64,000 nt of DNA, taken from SZUA-430 sp964483585. Lineage in GTDB: Bacteria; Pseudomonadota; Alphaproteobacteria; Micropepsales; Micropepsaceae. The DNA lies in contig CAZABH010000002.1 of assembly GCA_964483585.1 (NCBI GenBank), positions 1 to 64,000 on the forward strand. The letters are read 5' to 3'. The translations under genes were made by a program, and so were the position numbers. This document shows positions 41,578 through 50,735 of the stretch, in pieces. Below the pieces are notes generated by a model, which ran no database searches, was not told the origin of the DNA, and was given only the letters and a program-made list of their open reading frames with translations. The stretch's first letter is position 1, and the number at the start of each line of letters is the position of its first letter.

Positions 41578-42954
41578 TCAGGCGACGCGTGCATCACCAC
41601 CGCCGGGCATGGGGATGCGGGCGCCTTCGTCTGCGTACTGCTTCAATTTGTTTCGCAGCGTGCGTATCGAGATCCCGAGGATGTTCGCTGCGTGGGTCCG
41701 ATTGCCCAGGCAGTGGTCCAGGGTCTGCAGGATCAGATCGCGTTCGACGTCGGCCACGGTGCGCCCGATCATCTCGCGGTTCACCGCCTCTGCCGCCTGT
41801 GCGGCCCGTGCGATGACCGCGGGAGATGTGATTGGTACGGCGTCCGCGACCCGCGAACCATCCGGCAGCCGAATGGCGGCTTCCGTGATTTCCGACCCGG
41901 TCGAAAGCAGGACGGCCCGGTGGATCGTGTTCTCCAGTTCGCGTACGTTGCCGCGCCAGGCGCAGGCTGCGAGGGCCTTTCGTGCTTCTTCCGAGAGGGG
42001 GCGGATCGCCACGCCATTGCTTTCCGCGTATTTCCGACCGAAATGGTCTGCAAGGGCCAGGATGTCAGCCGGGCGTTCGCGCAATGCGGGGATCTTGAGG
42101 TTCACGACATTAAGGCGGTAGAGCAGGTCTTCGCGGAAGCTGCCTTCGCGCACAGCTTGCTGCAGGTCGCGGTTGGATGTGGCGATTACCCTGATGTTGA
42201 CCTTTACCGGCTTCGATCCGCCGACACGATCGATCATGCGTTCCTGAAGTGCGCGCAACAGCTTGGCTTGCAGGCGCACGTCCATCTCGGATATTTCGTC
42301 GAGCAGGAGTGTGCCGCCGTCGGCTTCCTCGAACTTTCCGATCCGACGCGCGATCGCGCCCGTGAAGGCGCCTTTCTCGTGGCCGAAAAGTTCAGATTCG
42401 AGCAGGTTTTCAGGAATGGCGGCGCAGTTCACGGAGATGAACTGCTTGTCCGACCTGTTTGATTTGCGGTGGACGTGCTGGGCCAGGACTTCCTTGCCAG
42501 TGCCGGACTCGCCCGTGATGAGGATCGATGCGTCGCTGGGGGCGACCTGTTCGGCCAGCGCAATGACGTCCTTCATCGCCTTGTCCGCAAAGATAAGCTG
42601 GTGGCTATCGTCGGCGACGGCGGCAAGGACGGCGGCGATGAGGTCTGCGTCCGGCGGCAGGGGGATGTACTCCTTCGCGCCGCCCTTGATTGCCTCGACG
42701 GCTGCGCCTGCGTCCGTGCCAATACCGCAGGCCACGATTGGCACGTGGATCCTCTCGTTGCGCAGTTGGTCGCTCAGGTTCGCGACTGACAGCGCGACGT
42801 CTACCATCAGCAGGTCAGCGCCGCGTCCATCGCGCAATTCCGCGACGGCCTGGTCGATGGTGGTGCAGTGGGCCACCCTCGCGCCGCGTGCGATCGCGAT
42901 CTTGGTCGCGTTTCCAATCTGACCGTTCAACTGTCCGACGATGAGCAGGCGCAT
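41578..42954 (-). CDS. flbD: Sigma-54-dependent flagellar regulator FlbD
   Basis: A 458-aa bacterial enhancer-binding protein. Its N-terminal receiver-like domain lacks the acidic pair (LLIVGQLNGQ) though an Asp remains in LLMVDVAL, as in Caulobacter FlbD. The AAA+ domain (about 125-360) has Walker A GESGTGKEV, GAFTGA for sigma-54 contact and DEISEM. A Fis-type HTH ends the protein (NRTHAANILGISIRTLRNKLKQY). It should activate the two sigma-54 promoters near 50.7-50.9 kb. It sits between fliN and flhA. Confidence 0.93.
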   Translation of the reverse strand: MRLLIVGQLNGQIGNATKIAIARGARVAHCTTIDQAVAELRDGRGADLLMVDVALSVANLSDQLRNERIHVPIVACGIGTDAGAAVEAIKGGAKEYIPLPPDADLIAAVLAAVADDSHQLIFADKAMKDVIALAEQVAPSDASILITGESGTGKEVLAQHVHRKSNRSDKQFISVNCAAIPENLLESELFGHEKGAFTGAIARRIGKFEEADGGTLLLDEISEMDVRLQAKLLRALQERMIDRVGGSKPVKVNIRVIATSNRDLQQAVREGSFREDLLYRLNVVNLKIPALRERPADILALADHFGRKYAESNGVAIRPLSEEARKALAACAWRGNVRELENTIHRAVLLSTGSEITEAAIRLPDGSRVADAVPITSPAVIARAAQAAEAVNREMIGRTVADVERDLILQTLDHCLGNRTHAANILGISIRTLRNKLKQYADEGARIPMPGGGDARVA

Positions 42955-42979
42955 GGCGGTTTCTTCTTTCGGTAAGGGA

Positions 42980-43315
42980 TCAGGTTCTGTCGGTCTTGAC
43001 GATTTCAGTCATCGTGATGCCGAGGCGGTCTTCGACAAGCACGACCTCGCCGCGGGCGACGAGTCGGTCATTCACATAGATGTCGATGGCTTCGCCGATC
43101 TTGCGATCCAGTTCGACGACAGAGCCACGACCAAGCTTCAGAAGTTCGCTGACTTCCATGGTGGACTTGCCAAGGATTGCCGAAACCTTGACATTGACGT
43201 CGAAGACGGCCTCGAGGTCGGCGGCAGATTTTCGGGTATCCGGCTCAACGGGCGTGTCGATTGGTGCAGAATTGTCCTGCAATTCGGTTAGTGTGACTTC
43301 ACTGGACTGCGTCAT
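42980..43315 (-). CDS. fliN: Flagellar motor switch protein FliN
   Basis: A 111-aa C-ring protein. The SpoA/FliN core (about 35-105) reads VFDVNVKVSAILGKSTMEVSELL then GRGSVVELDRKIGEAIDIYVNDRLVARGEVV (quoted in parts), close to the family consensus. ATG 43315 (MTQSSEVTL) overlaps the fliH stop by 4 bp and is preferred to a 12-codon upstream extension. FliN helps form the switch complex and docks FliH. Confidence 0.93.
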   Translation of the reverse strand: MTQSSEVTLTELQDNSAPIDTPVEPDTRKSAADLEAVFDVNVKVSAILGKSTMEVSELLKLGRGSVVELDRKIGEAIDIYVNDRLVARGEVVLVEDRLGITMTEIVKTDRT

Positions 43316-43959
43316 CTGTCGTTTCCTTCCGTGGCTGCAGTCGGCTTCCACCTGCGCAGCTGTTCCTCGATCGAGGCAAACAGGTCATCAATGTTCTTCT
43401 CGATGCCGCCGTCGGCCCACTCAATCCTGCAGTCGGTGACACGCATTGATGGCTCAGGAACGACAATCACCCGGCCTGCGAAGCCGCTTTGATCCGTGAG
43501 TTCGTTGATCCTGCTGCGCAAGTAGTCAGCATTGTCAGGGGTGACCGTCACGACGAGCCTCGCTTCCCTGTGCAGCTTGTTCAGGCATTCTGACAGGAAG
43601 GCTTCGAGATCTGCCTGTGGGGCGATGGATAACGCGGCTCCTGCGAGTTTCCTTGCGACTGCAAGAGCAAGACCTGCGCTTTCCATTCGGATTGTATCGA
43701 TCTGAAGGTCGAATTGTTCGATCAGTACAGAAGCGCTTTGCGCAATGGCTGTCAGGGCAAGAGCCTGGCTGTGAGCTGCTTCGGCCAGTGCGGCTGCGTG
43801 GCCAGCGGCATGGGCCTCGCGCCGCATGGTTTCGACTTCGTCGGCGGCATAAGTGCTGCGGGCGCGGGTCATCCCGGAAATGCCCCGTGCACTGTCTGCG
43901 GCGAAGACCGTATCGAACTGAAACCGTGTTGGCTGGTTGGGGATGTTTCGCGTGTTCAT
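43312..43959 (-). CDS. fliH: FliH-like export regulator (FlbE)
   Basis: A 215-aa protein in the FliH/FlbE position. The N-terminal part (about 35-100) is Ala/Glu-rich coiled coil with small-residue repeats (AHAAGHAAALAEAAHS). The C-terminal part (about 105-205) has the FliH/HrpE fold pattern, including VVPEPSMRVTDCRIEWADGG, which matches the family G-D/E-C-x-I-E-W motif. It controls FliI and anchors it at FliN. It overlaps fliN by 4 bp and begins 2 bp after the fliG stop. Confidence 0.85.
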   Translation of the reverse strand: MNTRNIPNQPTRFQFDTVFAADSARGISGMTRARSTYAADEVETMRREAHAAGHAAALAEAAHSQALALTAIAQSASVLIEQFDLQIDTIRMESAGLALAVARKLAGAALSIAPQADLEAFLSECLNKLHREARLVVTVTPDNADYLRSRINELTDQSGFAGRVIVVPEPSMRVTDCRIEWADGGIEKNIDDLFASIEEQLRRWKPTAATEGNDR

Positions 43960-43961
43960 GA

Positions 43962-44993
43962 CTAGTACACCAGCTCGTCGTCCTTGCCGCCGGCCAGCAG
44001 AATTTCGCCCTTGTCGGACAATTCCTTGGCCAGTTGCACAAGCTTTGTCTGCGCGTTGTCGACGTCCTTGAGGCGGACCGGGCCCATTGACTCCATGTCG
44101 TCCTTGAGAATTTTTCCGGCGCGCTCGGACATTGCGCCGAAGAAGAGGTCGCGCAAGGTGGGTGAGGCTCCCTTCATCGCGAGCGCGAGTTTGTCCTTCT
44201 CGAACTGGCGCAGCAGGGTCTGCATCGAATTCGAATCCAGGCGAGCCAGATCCTCGAATGTAAACATGAGAGATTTGATTTTCTCCGCCGCATCGCGGTT
44301 TCGCTCTTCGAGGGCGGTCATGAAGCGGCCCTCGGTCTGTCGATCGAACGAGTTGAAGATCTCGGCCATCTGCTCATGGGCGTCACGCTTTTGGGTGCGG
44401 GCGAGGTTGGTCATGAATTCCTGGCGCAGGGTCACTTCGACCTTGTCGAGAATATCCTTCTGTACTGCCTCCATGCGCAGCATGCGGTTGAGGCACTCGA
44501 CGGCGAAGTCTTCCGGCAGCGCTGAAAGAACCTTTGCGGCGTGATCCGGGCGGATCTTGCTGAGAACAACCGCTACGGTCTGGGGGTATTCGCTCTTCAG
44601 ATAGGTTGCGAGGAGTTGCTCGTTCACGTTGCCAAGCTTATCCCACATCGTGCGACCTGCAGGGCCGCGTATTTCCTCGAGGACCTGAGAGACGCGGTCC
44701 TTCGGCAAGAACTTGTTCAGCAGGCGCTCGGTCGTATCGAGGGTGCCGAAGACCGAACCGGTCGATGACATCTGGGCCACGAACTCGACGAGAAGTTTTT
44801 CGATGAGATCCGAGGAGACCGTGCCCAGATTGGCCATGGTCTGTGAAATTTCCTTGACTTCGTCGTCGTCCAGCGATGACCAGATGCCGGCCCCGTGCTC
44901 ATCACCCAGTGCGAGCATGAGAACCGCTGCGCGCTCGGCTCCGGTCAGCGTTTCATAGTCTGTCTTGATCGCTTTCTTTGCGGGCTTTGCCAT
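43962..44993 (-). CDS. fliG: Flagellar motor switch protein FliG
   Basis: A 343-aa rotor protein that contacts FliF, FliM and the stator. N-terminal LTGAERAAVLMLALG, middle EHPQ-like motif replaced by KSEYPQTVAVVLSKI, and C-terminal torque helix region with LARLDSNSMQTLLRQFEKDKLALAMKGA then FFGAMSERAGKILKDDME (quoted in parts). Conserved charged residues are retained. It starts 19 bp after fliF. Confidence 0.95.
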   Translation of the reverse strand: MAKPAKKAIKTDYETLTGAERAAVLMLALGDEHGAGIWSSLDDDEVKEISQTMANLGTVSSDLIEKLLVEFVAQMSSTGSVFGTLDTTERLLNKFLPKDRVSQVLEEIRGPAGRTMWDKLGNVNEQLLATYLKSEYPQTVAVVLSKIRPDHAAKVLSALPEDFAVECLNRMLRMEAVQKDILDKVEVTLRQEFMTNLARTQKRDAHEQMAEIFNSFDRQTEGRFMTALEERNRDAAEKIKSLMFTFEDLARLDSNSMQTLLRQFEKDKLALAMKGASPTLRDLFFGAMSERAGKILKDDMESMGPVRLKDVDNAQTKLVQLAKELSDKGEILLAGGKDDELVY

Positions 44994-45012
44994 GTGTCAG
45001 CTCCCGAGCCTC

Positions 45013-46626
45013 TTATGTCGTCTCGTGAAGCCATTGGCGGACGATGCCAACGGTTGCGTCCGGGTGTTTCATCGCGAGTTCGCCCACCCGGTGCAGCGAT
45101 GTTTCCTTCACCTGGCCGTCGACCTGGGACAGATCGATCATGCCGTTGCCCGAGCCAGCGGCCCCAGCTGGTCCGGCGACAGCGAGCGCGGCCCCCGGGC
45201 CTGCTGCGATTGCGCCACCCAGTGGTGACCCTTGGGCGACCAGAAGGCCACCGGCGGTTGGTGCCTGCAGTGCCTTGATCATCGGGCGCATCACGAAGAA
45301 GATCAGCAGAAGGGCGATGATGGCGATCCCGATATACTGGCTGAGGTAGAGGATGTCGGCTTTCTCGAGGCCGAGGAAGGGTTCTTCGGCTGGGGGCAGG
45401 GGCGGGATTTCGGGTTGGCTGAACCGAAGATTGACGACTTTGAGTTGATCGCCGCGCTGTTCGCTGAAACCGATGGCAGACTTGACGAGTTGTTCGATCT
45501 GCTGGATTTCCTCGGCGGCGCGGGGCTCGTAGGTGCGCGTGCCCTTGTCGTCGGTGCTGTAGGAACCGTCGACGGCGACAGCGACTGACAGGCGCTTGAC
45601 ATTACCCCCCTCGAGGATCTCGGTCTGGGTGGTACGAGAGATCTCGTAGTTGATTGTTTCCTGCGTCTGCTTGTCGCTGGTGGTGCTCGAGCCGCCACCA
45701 GCGCCACCAGCGTCGGGAAGGGCGTTCGCCACCGTCACGCCTTCGGCTCCCGATCCGTCCTGTGAGGATGAGGCGTTCTGGCTTGTTGTTGTCGAGCGGA
45801 TAACCTGGCCTTCCGGATCGAACTTCGTGCTCTCGCGCGTAATGCGGCTGTAGTCGATCTCGGCAGACACCTGTACCCGTGCGCGACCCGGTCCCACGAT
45901 GCCAGAGACAATATCTTCGACCTGCGCGCGCACCCGGTCCTCGAAGCTTGCGGTCTGGCGTTCCTGCTGCAAGGCGACCGGTCCACCGCTGCCTGATCCG
46001 CCGCCGGCGAGCATGTTGCCCTTTTCGTCTATGACCGTGATGCCGTTTGCCGTCATGCCTGGCACAGCCGAGGCGACCAAGTTCTGGATGGCGACGACCT
46101 GCGCCGGCAGGATCTGGCCGCGCGCTTTCAAGACAACTGATGCGGTGGGTGCAGCCTGTCTTTCTGCGAAGAGCTCACGCTTCGGGATGTTCAGATGGAC
46201 GCGGGCGTTGGCGACGGATTGGATGGAGCGGATGGTGCGCGACAACTCTCCCTCGAGGGCGCGGACAAGGTTTATGTTCTGGACGAAGCTTGTCTGACCA
46301 AATGAATCCGATCGGTCAAAGATTTCGTAACCAACAGATCCTCCGGCGGGAAGTCCTTCGCCTGCCATCTCCATCCGTAGCTTCAGCGCCTGGTCGGAGG
46401 GAACCATGATGGTCGAGCCGTCGCCGAGGACCTCGTAGGAAACTTTCTTGGCGTCGAGGCGAGCCACGATTTCGGCGGAGTCGCGAGGTTCGAGGTTCGA
46501 GAACAGCAGTGTTTTCGATGGCTGTGCAAGAAAGTGCGTCACAAGAATGTAGCCAATCGTGGCTGCGACCACGAGGCCGACCACGAAGGCGAACCTAAAA
46601 GCGCCGAATGACTTCAGGGCTTCCAT
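45013..46626 (-). CDS. fliF: Flagellar MS-ring protein FliF
   Basis: A 537-aa inner-membrane ring protein. Two membrane helices (about 15-35 and 430-450) flank the periplasmic YscJ-like domains. Signatures include LEPRDSAEIVARLDAKKVSYE, AGEGLPAGGSVGYEIFD and ARVHLNIPKRELF (quoted in parts). The cytoplasmic C-terminus that binds FliG is present. It is the first gene of the operon; a CtrA-like box lies about 104 bp upstream. Confidence 0.95.
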   Translation of the reverse strand: MEALKSFGAFRFAFVVGLVVAATIGYILVTHFLAQPSKTLLFSNLEPRDSAEIVARLDAKKVSYEVLGDGSTIMVPSDQALKLRMEMAGEGLPAGGSVGYEIFDRSDSFGQTSFVQNINLVRALEGELSRTIRSIQSVANARVHLNIPKRELFAERQAAPTASVVLKARGQILPAQVVAIQNLVASAVPGMTANGITVIDEKGNMLAGGGSGSGGPVALQQERQTASFEDRVRAQVEDIVSGIVGPGRARVQVSAEIDYSRITRESTKFDPEGQVIRSTTTSQNASSSQDGSGAEGVTVANALPDAGGAGGGSSTTSDKQTQETINYEISRTTQTEILEGGNVKRLSVAVAVDGSYSTDDKGTRTYEPRAAEEIQQIEQLVKSAIGFSEQRGDQLKVVNLRFSQPEIPPLPPAEEPFLGLEKADILYLSQYIGIAIIALLLIFFVMRPMIKALQAPTAGGLLVAQGSPLGGAIAAGPGAALAVAGPAGAAGSGNGMIDLSQVDGQVKETSLHRVGELAMKHPDATVGIVRQWLHETT

Positions 46627-46729
46627 AAAGTTGCTGCTCCCGCACCATCGTTCTTCTTATGGGTGGGACTGCATCGGCTGTTCACGCCTGCCGCATGTCC
46701 CGTCTAGGCAAAAATTACCCATGGTGCGG

Positions 46730-46744
46730 TAAAGGCGCGTTTAA
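46730..46744 (-). promoter_or_regulatory. CtrA-like box upstream of fliF
   Basis: On the minus strand TTAA-N7-TTTA, one mismatch from consensus, ending about 104 bp before fliF. The Caulobacter fliF promoter is a known CtrA target. Confidence 0.5.
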
Positions 46745-46763
46745 TGAGAGGTCAACAAAGCAT

Positions 46764-46798
46764 GAAAGGCCGGTGGCGGTTGTCCGCCCCGACCTTTC
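46764..46798 (-). terminator. Hairpin after sciP
   Basis: An imperfect stem of about 14 pairs (GAAAGG...GGCGG with CCGCC...CCTTTC, one mismatch and one bulge) with a TTGT loop. It lies 26 bp past the sciP stop on the minus strand. Only a short T stretch follows. Confidence 0.5.
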
Positions 46799-46824
46799 AA
46801 ATGTCTTCATGGTCCGGTTACGGA

Positions 46825-47100
46825 CTAATTTCTGTACTGCTGGACCCGTGTGGTTCGCAACCCGGCCAGGCCGTACTTGTCGATCGCCCTCTGCCAGGCG
46901 AGGAACTCTTCCACCGTCAGGGTGTATCGGGCGCAGGCTTCCTCGAGGCTGAGGAGGCCACCACGAACGGCAGCGACAACCTCGGCCTTGCGGCGGATCA
47001 CCCAGCGCTTTGTCCCGGGCGGCGGCAAGTCAGCAATCGTCAACGGGCTCCCGTCGGGTCCGATGACATAGGTAACTCGGCCATGCCGTTCTTCGCTCAT
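46825..47100 (-). CDS. sciP: CtrA inhibitor SciP
   Basis: A 91-aa DUF1153 protein. Its core YVIGPDGSPLTIADLPPP, then TKRWVIRRKAEVVAAVRGGL and LAWQRAIDKYGLAGLR, is nearly identical to Caulobacter SciP. SciP binds CtrA at promoters and blocks RNA-polymerase recruitment, limiting CtrA-activated transcription to part of the cell cycle. The HTH-like basic segment is at about 30-60. ATG 47100 (MSEERHGR) is chosen; the 48-codon longer frame is not conserved. It sits between flgE and fliF, as I recall for Caulobacter. Confidence 0.93.
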   Translation of the reverse strand: MSEERHGRVTYVIGPDGSPLTIADLPPPGTKRWVIRRKAEVVAAVRGGLLSLEEACARYTLTVEEFLAWQRAIDKYGLAGLRTTRVQQYRN

Positions 47101-47232
47101 CACTGTACACGCTCCTGCACTTGCATTTCCCACCTGTTCCGCAGAGCGTATCGTCTCCGGATGAAAACCACCCAAAGAAACACACTTAATACGGCGTTGC
47201 CGAGACAGATGCGATTTTCGTGCCGCTCGAAA

Positions 47233-47260
47233 TGAGACATTCACCGTGGTGAATGTCTCA
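47233..47260 (-). terminator. Terminator after flgE
   Basis: A perfect 13-bp inverted repeat TGAGACATTCACC/GGTGAATGTCTCA with a 2-nt centre, 8 bp past the flgE stop, followed on the minus strand by ATTTCG. It separates the hook operon from sciP. Confidence 0.65.
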
Positions 47261-47268
47261 TCCTGTCC

Positions 47269-48564
47269 CTATCGCTTCAATCTCGTCAGTTCATCCAGCA
47301 TCTCATCCGCTGTCGTTATGATCTTCGACGCAGCGGAGTAGGCGCGCTGGATGATTATCATGTCACTGAATTCTTCAGCGATGTCGACGGTGGATTGCTC
47401 GACCGATTTGCTGGCAATCTTGCCTGCACCGGCTTCATCAGCATTCTTCAGGCTTGGTCCGCCCGATTGTGATGTCTGGCGAAACGAGTTGCCGTTGATC
47501 AGGCCCAGCCCATCGGCGTTTGCGAAGGTTGCCACGGGCAGCTTGTAGAGGTTGCGCTCGATGCCGTTGGTGAACTGGGCGACGACGAAGCCCTGATCAT
47601 CAATGCGGACGCCGCTGAGGCCGCCATAGAGCGTGCCGTCGATGGTGCTGCTATAGAGCGATGACGTGGTGTCGAACTGCGTGAAGCCATTCGCCTGTCC
47701 CGGTGTCCCGAAATTGACTGCGATCGTCTGTGACGACAGACCAGATGCGGCCACGAAGGGGATCGTGACGTTCACGTTGGCGGCGGGTGTTGCGATTGTG
47801 CCGTCCGTATTGAATGTGATGGCACCGTTGGCGATCGGGTTGTTGCCCGCGCCGCCGATGTCTGCCGCGTTTCCATCATAAATCACTTCATAGCGCCACT
47901 GGTTTGCGGCGGTCTTGACGAACGACAGACGCAGGGGGCGAGAGCCACCCTGGGTGTCGAAAATTTCCATCGCTGTTTCGAATTGAGGGCTGACCGTCCC
48001 CGCCGCGATGTCGCCGGGTGTGTAGCCTGGCACGATGGGATCTGATGAGCGCAGGTTGGCGCGCAGGGTTGCCTGGGTTGTGGGCTGAGAAGCGCCCGTG
48101 ACCTGACCCAGGTTGACCAGTTCCACATCATTTCGATTTGCGGGAATTTCGCCGTTGCTGTCGAGCGCCCAGCCCTGGAGGTACATGCCTGACGAGTTCA
48201 CGAGGTAACCAGCGGCATCTTTCTGGAAAGATCCGGAGCGGGTGTAGAGGACCTCATCGATGATCGGCGTCTGGACTGGCGTTGGCGTAACGACGAAGAA
48301 TCCCTGTCCCGAGATTGCAAGATCCGTCGACGAGCTGGTCTGAAGGATGTTGCCCTGCGAAGAGATCTGGGGCAGTGAGATGCTCTGGACGCTGCCCGTG
48401 AAGTTGCCCGTACCGTTAGAGGAGAGCAGGCTCGAGAACTCGTTGCGTGATCCCTTGTAGCCCACGGTGTTCACGTTAGCGATGTTGGTCGAGGTGTGCG
48501 CCATGGCACGACCGTTTGCTGCGAGTCCGGCTACGCCGGTATAAAGTGCACCATAAAGACTCAT
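47269..48564 (-). CDS. flgE: Flagellar hook protein FlgE
   Basis: The 431-aa hook subunit. The N-terminal rod/hook motif SLYGALYTGVAGLAANGRAM, the NTVGYKGSRNEF segment, the ISGQGFFVV block and the C-terminal IIIQRAYSAASKIITTADEMLDEL (quoted in parts) are typical. The variable outer domain is in the middle (about 150-330). It lacks a cleavable signal, as expected for flagellar export. It is third in the fliK-flgD-flgE order, 116 bp after flgD, with a strong hairpin in the gap. Confidence 0.95.
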   Translation of the reverse strand: MSLYGALYTGVAGLAANGRAMAHTSTNIANVNTVGYKGSRNEFSSLLSSNGTGNFTGSVQSISLPQISSQGNILQTSSSTDLAISGQGFFVVTPTPVQTPIIDEVLYTRSGSFQKDAAGYLVNSSGMYLQGWALDSNGEIPANRNDVELVNLGQVTGASQPTTQATLRANLRSSDPIVPGYTPGDIAAGTVSPQFETAMEIFDTQGGSRPLRLSFVKTAANQWRYEVIYDGNAADIGGAGNNPIANGAITFNTDGTIATPAANVNVTIPFVAASGLSSQTIAVNFGTPGQANGFTQFDTTSSLYSSTIDGTLYGGLSGVRIDDQGFVVAQFTNGIERNLYKLPVATFANADGLGLINGNSFRQTSQSGGPSLKNADEAGAGKIASKSVEQSTVDIAEEFSDMIIIQRAYSAASKIITTADEMLDELTRLKR

Positions 48565-48588
48565 GATCTGACTTCCTGTTTCAAGTTC

Positions 48589-48621
48589 GGGAGCGGATCA
48601 CCCTTCGGGTCGTCCGCTCCC
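48589..48621 (-). other. Stable hairpin between flgD and flgE
   Basis: GGGAGCGGA/TCCGCTCCC (9 bp) encloses ACCC-TTC-GGGT. On the transcribed minus strand it ends about 25 nt before the flgE start with no T tract. It may be an RNA-processing or mRNA-stability element that raises flgE output relative to flgD. Confidence 0.5.
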
Positions 48622-48680
48622 TGCCTGATCACGTGGCCTTCTGCCCCATGCACGCACTCAGCACTGGCTTTCCTGTTGTT

Positions 48681-49325
48681 TTAGTTTTTGAAGCCAGTGA
48701 TCTCACTCAAGCCGAGTTTCCGTGTGCCGATGAACATCACGGGGTCGGGGGTTGACATGTCGATTTCGGAAACCATTCCGAGGCCGGATATCCGGACGGG
48801 AATGGAGGAGCCCTCCGCTGTCGTTGCGGCTACGGAGAGGCGATAGGTTCCAGGTGGCATGGTGACACCAGCATTGTTGGTGCCGTCCCACATGATTTCG
48901 TGTGTGCCTGCCGTCGACGGCGGGTTCAGCGTTTTTACCGGGTTTCCGTTCTTGTCAGTGATGCGGACCTGCAGGTTCGCCGGTGTGTTGGGCATGGTGT
49001 AAGTCCAGTGGGCCTGCCCGCCGGAGAGTTCGCTTTCAGGGCCTGCAGTGATGGCCTTGCGACCCAGGAAGGAAACGGCGGTCGCTCCGGCTGATGCACG
49101 GGTTGCAGAGATCAGCGTCTCGAGGCTGCTATTCGTTGCAATCTGCTGCTCGACCTGGCTGTAGGATACCAGCTGCTCGGTGAATTTTGTCGCGTCCAAC
49201 GGTTCAAGCGGGTCCTGATTCTGCAGTTGCGCTGTCAGGAGACGGAGGAATGTCTCGTAGTTTCCAGAGAGGGACTTCTGGGCTCGAGAGGCGTTGCTTG
49301 CTGCTGTTACGGCTGCGATGTCCAT
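48681..49325 (-). CDS. flgD: Flagellar hook-capping protein FlgD
   Basis: A 214-aa protein needed to cap the growing hook. The N-terminal FLRLLTAQLQNQDPLEPLDATKFTEQLVSYSQVEQQ (quoted in parts) is the FlgD signature. The middle has an FlgD-Ig/Tudor-like domain (LQVRITDKNGNPVKTL...GTHEIMWDGTNNAG). It starts 11 bp after the fliK stop. Confidence 0.94.
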   Translation of the reverse strand: MDIAAVTAASNASRAQKSLSGNYETFLRLLTAQLQNQDPLEPLDATKFTEQLVSYSQVEQQIATNSSLETLISATRASAGATAVSFLGRKAITAGPESELSGGQAHWTYTMPNTPANLQVRITDKNGNPVKTLNPPSTAGTHEIMWDGTNNAGVTMPPGTYRLSVAATTAEGSSIPVRISGLGMVSEIDMSTPDPVMFIGTRKLGLSEITGFKN

Positions 49326-49336
49326 GTGATGCTCCC

Positions 49337-50695
49337 TCAGACGTGAATATCAATGCCGTCGCGCTTGCGTGTCGCGATCCAGGCGGTTGCGGTGACGTCC
49401 CGCGCAGTGTCGTCCTTGTCCTGCGTCATGGCGTTGGCAAAGCCGCCATTATCCCGCTGGTACCGGTGTGCATTGCCCTGTGACAGGTGGAAACTCAGGG
49501 CGCCCGCGTTGACGTCAAGGCCGGCTTGGCGAAGCTGGCTCTCGAGGGTGCGGGCATCCTGTCTCAGAAGATCGAGTGTGTCCTGGCGTTCGGCGCGCAG
49601 CACGGCCTGGACACGCCCGTCGTCGGAAATCTTGAGCGAGATGTCGAGCTTGCCCAGTTCAGCCGGGGTCAGAGTGATTTCGAACTGGTTCAGTCCCTGT
49701 TCGACCTTGCGGGCGATGTGGACTGCAAGTGCATCAAGTGGCACGGGGATGGGTGCAGTTGTCGGTAATGGCGTGTATCCCACTTGCTTAAGATCGACCG
49801 TGAATGAAGACTGTGCGGCCTGGGCCGTCGTTGCTGTCAGCGGATCCACGCTGGCTGAAGTCTCAGCAGTTGTCGGAGCTGATGTCTGTCCTGGTGTTGC
49901 TGTTGCGTCTGGCATCAGGCGGGCATGGGGGTGTGCTGCCGCATCGGTCTGCATGTCGGTCGTCAACACGCTTGTCGCGGTCTGAGATTGTTCAGAGGGA
50001 GATTGTGTTGCCGCATCCATTGAGGGTGGCCGGCTTGAGGGTTTTGTCGGGACTGCAGCTGTTGCCGTCGTGTTGGTTGTCGCCGCTGCCAGCTGGGCGG
50101 TGATGGATGCAGGCAGCGCTTGCGCGCCGGCGTCGTCCTGCGCAGGCAAAGCCGTCGAGAGGTCAATCGTTTCCGGAAGTGGTGTGTCGTGACCAGCCGA
50201 CGGTTCCGGCACTCCCGTCATGCCACTGGCCGCGGCGGCAGCCTGAGGGCTGTTAGCCAATGCGGCCGGGGGGGCTTGCGTGTTTCTGGATTGTGGCATC
50301 ACGAATGCCGAGAAAAGCGCGAGAGCTGAGGTGTCGACCGGGGGCTCGGTCTGGCTCGCCGTGTCTGGACCCGTCGATTCATGCGTTTCCGTTGTCGGTT
50401 CGGGCGTGGCTTGTGACGTAACCATCGACACGGGCGCCTGGGCTGATGCATGCGCCATGAGCGCCGCATCTGGACCCTGTACAGCCACGTTCGGTTGAGG
50501 TTTGACGAGTATCGCCGTTGCCGTGTCACCAGATTGGGGCAGGGGCGCCTGAGCCTCGGTTTCGATCTGCATCTGGTTCAGGATTGCGGCAAAGACATCG
50601 CCTTGCGCGGGATCTGTCACCTCCATGGCTCCGCGTCCTGCAGCGGGCTGAGCTGCTGGCGTAAGGAGCGAAACAATGGCGGCGGCAGATGTCAT
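49337..50695 (-). CDS. fliK: Flagellar hook-length control protein FliK
   Basis: A 452-aa protein. Residues 1 to about 310 are low-complexity, rich in Ala, Thr, Gln and Pro, as usual for the secreted ruler part. The C-terminal Flg_hook domain (about 330-425) has VEQGLNQFEITLTPAELGKLDISLKI (in parts) and LESQLRQAGLDVN, the conserved substrate-switch domain. ATG 50695 is preferred to a GTG six codons upstream. A sigma-54-type promoter starts 41 bp upstream, so fliK-flgD-flgE is probably a late flagellar operon. Confidence 0.87.
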   Translation of the reverse strand: MTSAAAIVSLLTPAAQPAAGRGAMEVTDPAQGDVFAAILNQMQIETEAQAPLPQSGDTATAILVKPQPNVAVQGPDAALMAHASAQAPVSMVTSQATPEPTTETHESTGPDTASQTEPPVDTSALALFSAFVMPQSRNTQAPPAALANSPQAAAAASGMTGVPEPSAGHDTPLPETIDLSTALPAQDDAGAQALPASITAQLAAATTNTTATAAVPTKPSSRPPSMDAATQSPSEQSQTATSVLTTDMQTDAAAHPHARLMPDATATPGQTSAPTTAETSASVDPLTATTAQAAQSSFTVDLKQVGYTPLPTTAPIPVPLDALAVHIARKVEQGLNQFEITLTPAELGKLDISLKISDDGRVQAVLRAERQDTLDLLRQDARTLESQLRQAGLDVNAGALSFHLSQGNAHRYQRDNGGFANAMTQDKDDTARDVTATAWIATRKRDGIDIHV

Positions 50696-50735
50696 GAGGG
50701 CCCTCGGGCGCACGAATGGATCTGCTCAACCGTTT

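Noticed and set aside
47186..47201. TTAA-N7-TTGC upstream of sciP as a CtrA site
   Set aside because: Second half-site has two mismatches.
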